Assembly (NCBI GenBank): GCA_007922305.1
Contig: ML677385.1
Coordinates: 9,280,869 to 9,344,868 of the forward strand
Length of the DNA: 64,000 bases
Source: Dermatemys mawii
Taxonomy: Eukaryota; Chordata; Testudines; Dermatemydidae
Direction: 5' to 3'
Below, one piece after another: positions 37,548 to 49,400 of this stretch; the first letter of the stretch is position 1, and each line of letters begins with the position of its first letter. The position numbers and the translations under genes are program-made. The notes under the pieces were generated by a model. It did not search any database. It was not told the origin of the DNA and was given only the letters and a program-made list of their open reading frames with translations.

Positions 37548-37884
37548 TCCACGTCACCCTTACCTCAGGGCCTCCTTCCTTCTGTATGATATGTTGTCCA
37601 CCACTCAGTCTCACCAACAGCACCACTTCCTTCCACAGCCCACCTGACTAACTGGGAGGTTTTTATCTGGTTTCAGCCAGTCCCTGATTGGCTTCAGGTG
37701 TCCCAATTAGTCTAGCTGTTTCTACTCCTTTCTAGAAGGTTCTTAATTGGCCCCAGGTGTCTTGATTGGCCTGGAGTAGCCTTTGTTTGGCTATCCAGGG
37801 AACAGGGACCTGCATATCCTGAGACTAATATACCTGCCTTCCAGCACTCTCCTATATCCTTCTGGTCTGACTCTGTCACACTGG

Positions 37885-39520
37885 TAACCCTTAGCTCTCA
37901 AGGGTTTGGCCAGAGGGACATATTTCTCTACCGTTCAAGCTTGGCCATCTTGGAAGGCCAGTATATGACTTATTACCCTGGAAGCAGCTTCTGAGAGGGT
38001 TTTAACCAGAAAGTCACACCAGCAGACATGATATATCTATTATTTTATAATTAGAGAAGTAATGTGGAAAATGGAGATCTTCTGTAGAATATTTTCTTTC
38101 AGAAGCAGATTCTCTCTGTCTACAAAACAAACACAAACAGCAGAATGTGTTCTTTCTGGGAAGAGGGATAGGTTGCTGTTCACTTTTATGACTCTTTAAT
38201 GAAAAAAGGCAGTGCAATTTTGAAGCCTTAGAGCCCTTATTGAGTCAGGAGAAAGAAATAAACTTTCTGAAGTGAAATTTGGTTTTCTTTGGATCAAATT
38301 TAATCACTGACAAAATCACGGGATACCACCATCTTTCTTTCTCAGAAGAGGGTTCAGGAAAGAAAGAGTCTATAGGTCTCTTGAAAAACATGGAAATCAG
38401 AACTAACTGTAAGGATTCTGGGAATAATTCTCATCCCCCCACCCCTCACACACATACATTATGGAGGGACAGGAAACAAAAAGAAACTCATAAATCATAG
38501 CCACAATTTCTGTGACTTTCCTGGAAGAAATGATTATCTGTATGAGGTAACTTTCCAGGACAACAATCTTACAACCACCAAACCTACAGGCTGAAAGGAC
38601 GGGGGTGAGATGGGAAGGGAGCATAAATTCTATTTAACTAAATATTTAGAATATCTGCTCTTCTAGGCATGAACCATTCTTTCTATGTGTTTATACAGCA
38701 TCTAGAGAAGTCGGCCTCTAATTCCTTTGGATATTACTGCAAAACACATAAACAGAGGTGCAGATGCAAAACACTGACATTTACTAGTTTAATTCTAGAC
38801 ATTGCTCAAGTAAATGGGCATTGTGCATAAAAGAAAATAAGGGCATTGCCCATATATATAAGATGAATGTATAGATAGCAGATGGCACCGTATCGGGAAG
38901 ACACCTATCAATCCCCCTAGTGACCAGATAGCTGGATATTTTTTACTTTTGTATTGTTTTTTGCTCACCTTCATCTAAATCCTCCTGGATTAAGTTTGAT
39001 ATGAGTGAAATAAAGGCATTTAGAGAAGAAAATTGTCTAGTTGTACATAACCTCAAAAGAATATCCCTGCTTATATAACAATAATAGATGTGGAATCCCT
39101 TCAGATAGTAGGATGGCAGTATTACCTTTGTCTGAGGAGGCCACATGGGCCAGGTTCTCAGCCTTAGAACTGTCCTCCTCCCCAACGACAGAACAGCTAT
39201 TACTAATATTCCCTAGAACAGAGGTGTAAAAGCACAGTGTTCTCAGTGAAGTAGCTCCACTCCGGAATTTGGTTTTCCCATTGGTCCAGTAGAAAATGTT
39301 GATTTGAGAGCACACTATAAAGCTGATCTGCTTACTCAAGCTTTTACAGAGTGAATCTGTCTCCTGAGACACTCTGGTTTAGTTTAGAATGAAGCAAACT
39401 ATTCCTGGTGGTTCTTTATGATGACTTAGAAAAAGGCACACACCTCTTGGGGAGGTGGATAAGAATTCATTCATTGTCCTGACTAATTGTTGGAATTCTG
39501 GCAAAGGTAGGCAGGAATAG
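37885..39520. other. AT-rich DNA, nothing recognised
   Basis: The open frames at 38279, 38403 and 39037-39372 show no family motif. No repeat end was recognised. Confidence 0.35.
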
Positions 39521-39529
39521 TGGTAGGAG

Positions 39530-42500
39530 CCAGGTGATGAAGCCAAAGGTCAAAGCCTGAGACAGAGTCAGGAATTGGGCCAATAGTAAATGGAAGGTGT
39601 CAATCCATTTTGGAGTTCTGGGGGTCAGTCAGGAATCAGACTGTAAGTCAGAGTCAAGGTCAATACCGGGAATTCAGAAGCAGAGTAGATCATTGCAGCT
39701 AGCTAGAGAGCTGCATTGTTACCTGGGTATTTCCTGATATGCTCTATAAGCTTATATAAGATCAAGGAGCCGGTCAGGGACTACTAAAATAGGACATCCC
39801 TTGGTGTGCAGTGTCAGCAGCTTGTGATTCACAGGGAGTGGCCAGGTTACAGCTGTAGCTGGGTGGCAGTGTGAGGCTATTGATTGTCTAATAGTCTTGC
39901 AGGCCTGGGTTCAAGTCTCATCTATCCTTGAATCATCTCTTCCCTGGTGCACTCCGTGGCTGGCTGGGTTTTTCTGAGTGGGGTGCATGGAAAGCTGCCA
40001 CAAGCTTCAGTGCATGGACCTGGGATATCAGCTCCCAGAATCACTTCTTGAGGTAGCCTTTCAAATCAATGAGATACCTGAGGGAGCCATGTTTCATTTT
40101 AGAGGTCAGTATATTGTAGACTGCATATATGGTATGAACCTGGTCTTGCACTACAGGGGAGGCAGTTGTGTTCAATGCGCACAGGGGCTGTTGATATGTG
40201 GCTTCAGTAGAGATGCATGAAGCACTGGGTGGAGGTCGTATTTAGTTGGCTGAATGCCCTTTGAGCCTCTGGAGACCAGGTAAAGGAGGTGTGTTTGCAG
40301 AGAGCACTGCAAATGAGGCTAATCTATACAAAAACCCAACAATGAAGTACCTATAAAAATTGACAAACCCTAGAAAGAATAATTCTCCTTGATATTCTTG
40401 GGTCTAAACATGGTTCATCTTCCTGAGGTCCATTCAAAGTTCCTCAATGAACAAGACATAACCTAAGGACTTCTGATCAAAGCTTCACTTCTCAAGCTTT
40501 GCATACAGGCCATGTCGTCAGAGCTGGTCCAGGATTGACCAGACATGTGAAGTGTGCTGTTCAGAGTTCACCAAGAATACAATATCATTTAGAGACCCTA
40601 ATGTATAGGTTTGGGATGTCCTGAAGTACCTTATTCATGAACTGGTGGAATATTATTGGGGTGTTAGTAAAAACAAATGCCATTAACAAGTATTCATAGT
40701 GGCATACTGGGTGAAAGACCATTTCCAAGTCATCCTCTGGATAAATCCCCATATGTTACATGTTCCTCTCAAACTGAGCTTGGTAAACACCTGGGCAAAT
40801 AGTATGCATTAAAACAATTCCAGAATTAATGGGAGAGGTTATTACTTTCTAATGGTTACCTGGTTGAGGGCTAAGTAATCCATTGCCAGCACTGGGTCCC
40901 ATCCTTCTTTTTAATTTAAAAAAAAACACTGGCAAAGGAAGTGGAGAGACTGATAAATCTCTTGGCCAGATGCTCCTGAAGATAGGCTTGCAGAGCAGCC
41001 TATTCTGGCTCAGGCATGGCATAGGTACTGCCAAAAAGTATCTTGGCTCCAGGCTGCATCTCAATAATCATAGTCACAGTATGATGGTAGGACATTCATA
41101 ATGTCCTTCTCAGAAACATCTGTGTAGTCATGGTACTTCGAGGGAAGAGTAGGAGTCTGCTATGGACCAGCTTGGCCACAGTCTGGACCTGGGAACTACT
41201 CAGGGGCAACCTGGACTCAGACTGTCGGGATGCATCTTGAAGCTAGAACTTGTCTGGTGGTGTGCACAAGCAAACATACTGATAGACTTCAAAGCAGAAA
41301 TTAACTTTCTGCTTATGCCAAAGGACATATTTCCTTCCATAAGGTCAGCCACAAGATGCTGAGAATTATGGAGAAGTGTGACACAGGGATTGCTCTGAAC
41401 TATAGGATTTCCTCATGCTCCTGAGTAACAATGCCCAGGGATGCCATTTCCAGTGTTATTGGGCTTGAGAATAGGATCGAATTTTCTAAATTCAAGGGTC
41501 ATTTTTTGCTGCACTGAGATGCCCAAAGCTTGTGCTGTTTTGGCATCTCTAAAGTTGTCCACAACCCCAGAGTCCATGAGTTCCCACTATGTGGGTATTT
41601 GTTGCAATTTCCCTGGTATGTGAGCGCAAACGTGGACTTGCAAGTGTGGTGAGGACTTGCTGTGCCTTGGACGTGCTTTGGTAAGAAGTAGGAAGGAGTC
41701 AGCAGGATGGGTACCCAGAGCTTGCCTAAGCAGCCCGCTTACCTGGGCCTGGAGTTGGTCATTTTACAACTTTTTCTTTGCGAGAGCAAGAGTGTGGGCC
41801 ACAAGCCATAGTGTCAGTGGCACTTCCTCTCTTGGGAGTCAGCGGACGACGGGCTATGGTGATTTGCCTGGGTTCTGGGACTGGGGTAAAAATGCGTCCT
41901 GGGAGATATTGGCTAGATGGCAGCACAGCCTCTCTTCCTTTCTTTTCTTCACTCAAGCAGCCTATTGCCGATAGATATGGTGAAGTTGATGAAGACATCT
42001 AGGTTGAGCAGGGTTTCTATGCAAGCTAGCTCATCTTTGATCTCTTCACATAATCATCACCTGAAATGGAAGAGCCAGGCTGCTTCATTCCACTGAGCTG
42101 CATCATCTACGTTTGCAATGTGAGAAATTCCTCCTCAGGGGTGTCAACCCATTCAGGTGTGTCTAGTACCCTTTGGGACATGGTGGGTAGTGAGTGGCCC
42201 AATGCCTCCATGTTCTCACAGGGGCAGTTAGAGGATCCAGGCAAACTGTAAGGATCCTCTACAAAGCTAGACGGGAGCCTGAGAGTCAAGAACCAAATTC
42301 ATAGTTCAGAGCTTGAATGAGAATAAAGAGTCAAGCTGAGGTTCAAAGTCAGAATGAGAAGTCAAGTCCAGGGTCAGAGACAGTCAGGAATCACACTGAA
42401 GATCAATACTTGGTATCAGGTCAGTGTTGGGGTTCTGGCAATTGACTGAGAGTCAGAATCCAAATCAGGGCTTAGGTCAGTACTTGGAGTTCAGAAACAG

Positions 42501-42769
42501 TGTGGTTGTGGCAGCCGGCTAGGGATCAGCATTGTTCCCTGGACACTTCCTGGTACACCCATAGGCATATACAGGATCTAGGGAGCCAGTCAGGGATTTC
42601 TAAGTCAACTATCAATTGGATCACTAGAAGTGGGATTTTCAGTGGTATGCAAACTCTGCACAAACCAGATTATGGGTCAGAGGGGGGTGGGCACTTTACA
42701 GTTGCTGCTAGGTGCCAATATGGGGATGCTGGTTGCCTGGTAGCCCTGCAGACCAGGACTCAAGTCTCA
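39530..42769 (-). mobile_element. Ty3/Gypsy LTR retrotransposon, both LTRs present, large internal deletion
   Basis: Two related, diverged direct repeats flank the region: about 39530-39920 and about 42290-42769. They share the right end TCAAGTCTCA, so both LTRs begin TGAGACTTGA on the minus strand. Other shared blocks are GGAGCCxGTCAGGGA and GGAGTTCAGAAxCAG. Between them the minus strand carries, in order, gag-like, protease, reverse transcriptase and chromodomain remains. The internal part is only about 2.4 kb, against 4 kb or more in full elements. LTR left edges are approximate, and no convincing target duplication was found. LTR divergence is high, so the insertion is old. Confidence 0.8.
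39985..42290 (-). pseudogene. Gypsy gag-pol relic: gag piece, protease, reverse transcriptase, chromodomain
   Basis: Reading the minus strand from high to low coordinates: a gag-like stretch with RNRLLE-type and ARRPLTP residues (about 41990-41840); the protease motif DSG (41566-41574) followed by LGISV and, farther on, a LSILWL block; then an AxPEPExAALQAYLQEHLAKRFI block (about 41015-40955) and KKDG (40898-40909), DYLALNQVTIR and PLPLI, the entry of the reverse transcriptase; then AFVFTNTP..FHQFMN, the catalytic box with NDI in place of DDI (40581-40592), and FTWSPEAQRAF (40290-40258). After that the frame jumps to a chromodomain-like RYLIDLKGY (about 40075-40050) and FHAPHSEKP near 39990. 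RNase H and the integrase core are missing. The set is typical of sushi-like chromoviruses. Stops and frameshifts make it inactive. Confidence 0.75.
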
Positions 42770-43047
42770 ATGATCCATATGCTAATGTCAGCAGTAAAGG
42801 AAAACCTTGGTAACTGTGACTTGATCAAAAGCTTCAACACTGGCTTCTCATGACCAGGGAAAGATCTATAGTTTGAATGTCAGTTTTTCTAAATAAACAT
42901 ATGTACAGTGACTCAAGCAATCTGTTTTGATGACTAGATTTCCTGCTAGGTGAATGACATTTGATTGTTTTTTTCTATATTCAGAATTCTCTGTTTTGAG
43001 CAACATTATATTCCTAATTCACTCCTGTTTGTTAAAATATGTTACTA

Positions 43048-43477
43048 CAGGGGCAGCCAACCTGAGCATGAGAAGGAGCCAGAATTTACCAATGTACATG
43101 GCCAAAGAGCCACAGTAATACATCAGCAGCCTCACCGATCTTCTCTCCAACCCCCAAAGCCTCCCACCTGCTAACAGCTCCCACCAATCAGCGCCTTCAC
43201 CGCCACCCACAATCAGCTGTTTCACGTGTGAAGGAGGCTATGGGGGGAGGAGGGAGGAGTGAAGGCATGCAAGGCTCAGGAGAAGGAGCAGGGGCCTTGC
43301 GGGAAGGGGTGAAGTGCAGCAGGGTTTGGGGCAGAGCAGGGAGTTGAACAGTGAGTACCCCCCAGCAAATTGGAAAAGTAGCATCTATAGTGCCAGCCCT
43401 GGAATCAGTGCCCAGTTAAGAAGCTGCATATTAGCCTCTGAAGAGGCTCCGGAGCCACAGGATGGCAACCCCTTTGT
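43048..43477. mobile_element. hAT-like nonautonomous element
   Basis: The left end CAGGGGCAGCCAACCTGAGC and the right end, reverse-complemented CAAAGGGGTTGCCATCCTG followed by TGGCTCCGGAGCC, resemble the CAGGGGTxGCCAACCTGTGGCTCC termini of hAT elements common in reptiles. The interior is GC-rich without a transposase frame. The flanking octamers do not match well, so the exact ends are uncertain. Confidence 0.6.
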
Positions 43478-43484
43478 TGTATTG

Positions 43485-46400
43485 ATACAGATAAGAGCTT
43501 TGACTGAGATATAACGAGTTTTTTTCCAGGCCTAACTGGAAGTTGAAGACCATACTGAAATTTCAGATGATTAGCTTTCTTTTCTCCTGCTAGGATCATG
43601 TCTCCTGTACTGACTTGTCTGGAAGATGAGCCTGTTTAGTTTAACAGAGTCATCCTTTGTTATCCAGGTGTGGTCTGGCAATTAGATTTCTCTTGATGAA
43701 GTGTCCACAACATCAGAGAGGGCTTTACTCATCATTAAATTACTGACCTTTTAATTGAAAACTCCCTACTCTGTTTCTACTTAGTTTCCAAACATATCAT
43801 TAGAGTACTGGGATGAAAGGAAGTCCAAGGAACAATATTTTAGCAAGACGTCATAACATCAGTAATGGATGTATTTCTAATAGTGTTATTCTTTAACAAT
43901 TTAAATTTATTTTAATTGCTGGATTCTTTCTGAAGTGCCTATGACTATACTTGTACCATTTTGTCCTGATTTCGATCTTAATTACATCAGTGTAAATCAG
44001 GAAGAGTAACTCCAGTTGAAAGCAACCTCTTCCTGCCATCATCATTAGAAATTTTGCATGAGGGGAGAAGTACCAGGCCCATTTTCATTTGCTTGCATAG
44101 CGTGCGAGTGATTAAACATTTCTGAAACATTTGTATAGATAAAAATTATGGTTTTCTGAAGACCTACCGTACAAAGACCCTTAAGGAAAGCATGTTACTA
44201 TACAACAAACCCGTTATGGGACTGCATAAACAAGTCTCTGTAAAGTAAAAATCACCCTGAACCATCTCCAATAACCGCATGCAAATTTTTATGTTAGAAC
44301 ATGTTTTATTAATTCTTCTTCTTTTCATTTATCATTGATTTTGAGTGCCTTTGAAATTCTAAGTTCCAAATTTCAAAGCATAGGTGGTCAGACATTAGAA
44401 GATAGGATAACTTTTCAAGTTCTATGGTTGTCCATTGCTGCTAGTTTGCTCAATCAGATCAAGTGTAAGTAGTGTCTTGGCTTATCAAAGGCTGTGATCA
44501 AATGTCTTGATATTTTTGGTCTTTTGGCCTCAAGATGAAAACCTTGTCTATGTCTCCTGAACTGTGAAGTAAAAACATTATCTAAAATATAGGGTAAAAA
44601 TTCATATTATTTTATTCTCTTTTTATAGCAGACATAATACAAATTAGTATTATATAACTGATCAATATTTTCTATTTTTTTCCATTTTGCATTCAAATAT
44701 TGTCTCCCAGCACCGGTTTTATGCCAAGTTGCAGTTACAACCTCACTTAAGTTCCAATAATAAAAGCTTCAGTATTTCCAATAATAAATATTTTAAAACT
44801 GTTTTATACTCATAAAAATTAAACTGATCCCCCCTACCCCCGCATGGAATGAACAGAACAAGTAATCTCTTAAGTAAACTCCTTTAAAACAGTGGAAAAA
44901 TATTTTAAGCCATTTAAAAAAATGATGTAAAACCTATTTTACCTTGTTTTATACAACTTGTCTAACAGTTCACTTTCAGCTTCTTTCAAGTTTTTTGGGT
45001 TAGGATACTTTTCCACCCTTATTTTCCAAATAATGTATTAAATAATGTGTTACTTTGAAAGTTGGTGAATTTACCACTTTAGCTTAGTATATAGTATGCT
45101 GGTTCTGATGAAAAGAGATGTTCTCCTTTAATATGATCATGTTAATGGCTTAGTTCTTATTGAAACCTGCAGTAGGTAGGAAACATTGTTTAAAATAAAA
45201 CAACTTAATCTTTTGTGTGGGTTAGTATTATTATTTACTTGGGTTATGGCAGTTCTTATGGCCGCAACGGAGATTGGAACCACTGTGCTGGACCCTGTAC
45301 AAACATTTTTATATTTGAAAGGATGTTGCATGGTTCAGTACAGCAGCACATGGAATCAAATCTATTACCAAGTGCTGTCTGGGCATCATCTTTTAATTTT
45401 TGTTTCTAGCAGCTTGTCCCTAGTCTGCCTAATTACATTATAATGGTTTTATGTAACACCAGATGCTAAAGGATAACATTTTCTTTCCTGGACAGAAATT
45501 TGTTTTGTATTAGGTCTGGAATAACTGTTTTGCAACTGTTCTTGTGTTAACCAATGACACAGATAAACCACAGGTACTAAAACTTTGAAAATTAAAAAAA
45601 AAATAGAAAGGAAGCTTCTGTGTCATCTTAAAATTCTTGAGAATAAGAAATGCACAAAGTGCATTATGTGTTTAAATATTGGAATTTAATTTACACCTTC
45701 ATTCAGAAATAGAGTTTAGCTTCAACAGCTAAAATATTTACATTTTTTCTTACCATTGGTTGCTATAGCACATTAGTTTATTTCTTTTCTATTCAGTTGT
45801 CTTGCTTTAGTAAGCTGCTTTTGATAAATGAGCATCATGCATAACTGAAGCTATGTAACAGAGTAATTTGTTATGTTGCAGGGAATAAAGTCTGTCTTTA
45901 TGGCTAATTGTAAGGACAATCATATCTCATGAAGACTGTGATAAGATTATAATGTGAGCATCCTCAGTCATCTTTGCCAGAATCATATTTTTTTTAAAAA
46001 AAAACCCTCAAAGGTGGGAGTGCTGCTGCACTTCCAATTAAAATGCAGATTTATTATTATTGAATAAGATTACTTCCTTGCACATGTGGTTTTCTTGTAA
46101 ATGCCTTTTTGGGAAACAGGGTGATGTAATAACTACTTACTAAATAGCTTAATACAATTTCTGAATTTGAAGATGAAAAATAGATTTCTAGTTTAATGAG
46201 AAAAATAATGCAGCTATAACTGCAAGTCTTCTAAGTAGGCGAAAATTCTTCTTAATTACTTTAAAACTCATTCTATATAGTAGGCAAGGTGTAATTTATT
46301 AGAGTTTATTTTGCTGTCTTTGTGCTTAAATAAGGCACTGAAATAATTCAAAATTCAGAACTTGACAGGTATCAGAATGACTTCTTGCTCTGCATCTGGG

Positions 46401-49400
46401 GACAGCTGTCCATTATGGGTCCAGCAACCTCACTCTGGTCAGAGTGAGTGCTGGAAGGAAGGCTAATCCAAGAAAAAAAATTAATGAGGGAGTGAGACAC
46501 AGAGGGCAGTGGGGGAGTTGCGGAAATGGCTCTGCCCTTAAGCACGACAGAAAGATGAGTTGTCTTATTTAGAAAACCAGTTGGATAGTCAGAGAAGCCC
46601 AATCCCAAAGGCAGTACAGTTCAGGTGAAAGCTTTGAAGAGCTCTGCATCAAAAGGAAGGCCTTGCCCTGGGAAGTAAAGGATGCACCAGAACAAGTCAC
46701 TGCCAGTGACTGTATCAATCTTTTTGCAATCAAGTCCTGCTCAGCTGTGAGTGAGTGCTCTTGTGTCTGTATGATTCCCAGGTGCTGCTTTCTGTTAAGA
46801 GAGAAACACAGACAGGATCTCTATCAATTCCTCTGGGAAACATTTGGTATCTGGAGGTTATTAGATTAGCAGGCTGGTCAGACTAGTCTTGTCTCAGGAT
46901 TCACAAATTTAAGTTTCAGTCGAGTTTTTCCTGCCTTTGAGTTTAGGAGGGAACTGAATAGGCATTCTGACTTCTGAATTGTCATCCCTTGGACTCAATC
47001 TGTGGTCAACAGACCATTGTGGAAGGCAAGGTAAGCTAGTGCCAGGCCTTTGGTGACAGTCAGACCAGGTTCTATGATGCTGACCAAGTCAGATGAGTAG
47101 GCAATAAAATGGAATGGTAAAATTCTTATTGACTCTGCATTGATCAGCATGTCGGCTTCTGTGTCCTTGTGAGGTAGCTGTTTGCAGCTGTCTGGTGATC
47201 TTTTCAGGCAATGGCTGGTGTTTCCTCTGTTTATTTAAAGCTGTTAATGACTTGTGTGGAGTAGCATATTCAGATATTTGTCATTATTGACCATAGTGGT
47301 GCATCAAATGCCAAGAGAGCAACAAGACTGCTCAAATCCAAAAGAGACTGAGTAAAATGATCTGTTGGTGATTATCTTGACCATGCACTTAGCATTCCTA
47401 GAGGATCCTTGACATGCTAAGGCACTGTTCTCTGAGAAGGAGCAACACTTCTCTTCAGAGTACGGCAAAATTAGTTTTCAAATGGACATTGTTTTTTTAA
47501 AAAACATTTTGTTAGATCACGAGGTATTGGGAGAGAGAGCCTGAGGTGATGGTGGTATATTGCAGTGAAAGAGAGGCCCCTGTCTTCATCATGGGGCAAG
47601 GAGTGAGACTGGGGAGCTACTTTGCATGTCAGCACAGCATCGCTGAGCCCTCAATATGAGCTCCTTTCATTTGAGCTCTGAGAGCTAGGAGAAAAAGGCA
47701 TTTGTAGGCTATGATGAATTATCATCTTAGAGAGAATGACAAACACACACAGAATCCCAGGCTTGCAGAGGTTATGATTATAACTGCTAGGTATTGTTTC
47801 CAAAATGAAGCAGTCTACATATTTTCCCCTCAGATGATGAAAGCATCATAGATTGTTAGGGTGTATTTCAATCCTTATGTCAGCCAGAGAACTGCATAAA
47901 TCCTGTGCCATGATCTCTGCGGAGTAGGGTTTCTGAATTTCTATAACTGACTATGGCATAATATTGATATTTTGACTTACACATAGTTTTAAGAGCAAAA
48001 AATACCTTGCATAGAATATCTCTGTTAATGCTTTCAAAGTATTTTCTGTAAATACCTCTTTTAGGCTACTTTTTCGGATGAGTTTGCCGAAAGAGGAATG
48101 GCGGGAATTGATCCTAAATAAAGATTTCTACAGACCTATGTAAAAGAGCGTGTGCATTTCTCCTCAGAAGTGCTGTACCTAGAGGTGATCCTACATGCTC
48201 TAAGAGGCTGATGCAAAAGCCCATTAATGTGAAGAGAAAGACTGCCGTTGATTTCGGTGGGCTTTGGATCAGGACCCGTGGGCTCTTTGTACATCCATTT
48301 CACACCAATAAGGAGAGAGAACATATATCATGTACATTCATAACTCAGCCTTGTCTTACTATCTCCTCTCTTCCTTATCTCTACACTACAGGAGAACATT
48401 ACAAAGGGTTATGCTCCTGTGCTGAACTATTTATTCTACTGAAGGTCTTATTGACAAGTATTTAAATACATATAATCCTGTTTATAACATATCATTTATC
48501 TTTTATATGTCATAAAATGGCAGTGACTTACCTCTCTGATATGATACATTTGCATACAGAGAGAAACATTTTCATACTGGGGCTGTATCCATCTGCATTA
48601 TTAATATTAGAAGCACTCCCATTAAAAGTGACAATTTTAGTGCTTGAGAAAATCAGTATTAATTTTCACGTGTTCTTGACAACTTGTTGTATTTTGTGTG
48701 TTCTGTCTGCAGCAGTATATTTCCTTACATCATCATGATTAGTGAATTATTTTTCTGTTATATACTCTCCTTTATTGTGCCTTCTCATGGTTTGATGAGA
48801 TGCTCCTGTGCCTTTGTAATTAGCATGTGATGGCTGTGTGATTTTTGAAAATATGACTTTTTAAATTTTATAGGTAGTCCATTTGAATATATTGCATGTA
48901 GCAAGTGCATGTGCAGGGAGTTTTATTATGCTATTATTCTTACTCCTTGTCTACTGGAGTGCCACAAAATTAGTGTCTGAACATTGCTAAACTTGACTAT
49001 AGCCTTAGTCCAAACTTAAAGCATTCCTTCTTCACATAAGACAAGGAATTAATGTTGTTAAATACTTCATTGCAGATCCTAAATGGGCCGTTGACAGTTC
49101 ACCTATCTGTACCATTTGCCAATATAATTTTAATGCATACTTTAATATTCACAACTTTTAATTGCTTTTGTTAATTGAGAAGAAAAACTATTATATGACC
49201 CGTTTGACAGAAAGGAATCATTATCTGTTGAGAGAATTGGTGGTTATCCAGAGAGAAGTAGGTTAGTGAACTACATATACATACAAAAATCTTACCAACA
49301 AAGCTTACCTTGCTCATTGCAGTGTCTCCCTATCCTTCTCCCTTGATAGAAACGTGAAGGTTAATTTACACCAAAGAACAGGTAGATTACAGAGTTACAT

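Larger units (their letters stand above)
36249..37880 (-). mobile_element. Solo ERV-type LTR, about 681 bp, split by a younger LTR
   Basis: The outer LTR starts TGTCACAAAG (36249) and ends GACTCTGTCACA (37880). It is flanked by CTGG on both sides (36245-36248 and 37881-37884), a perfect 4-bp target duplication. On the minus strand it begins TGTGACAGAGTCAGACCAG, like the LTR at 21228-22016. It is interrupted at 36602-37547. Counting one copy of the inner duplication, the LTR proper is about 681 bp. The interior has no retroviral genes. Confidence 0.88.

Noticed and set aside
39037..39372. 111-residue minus-strand frame
   Set aside because: No family similarity recognised and it overlaps other frames on both strands; no exon-like signals.
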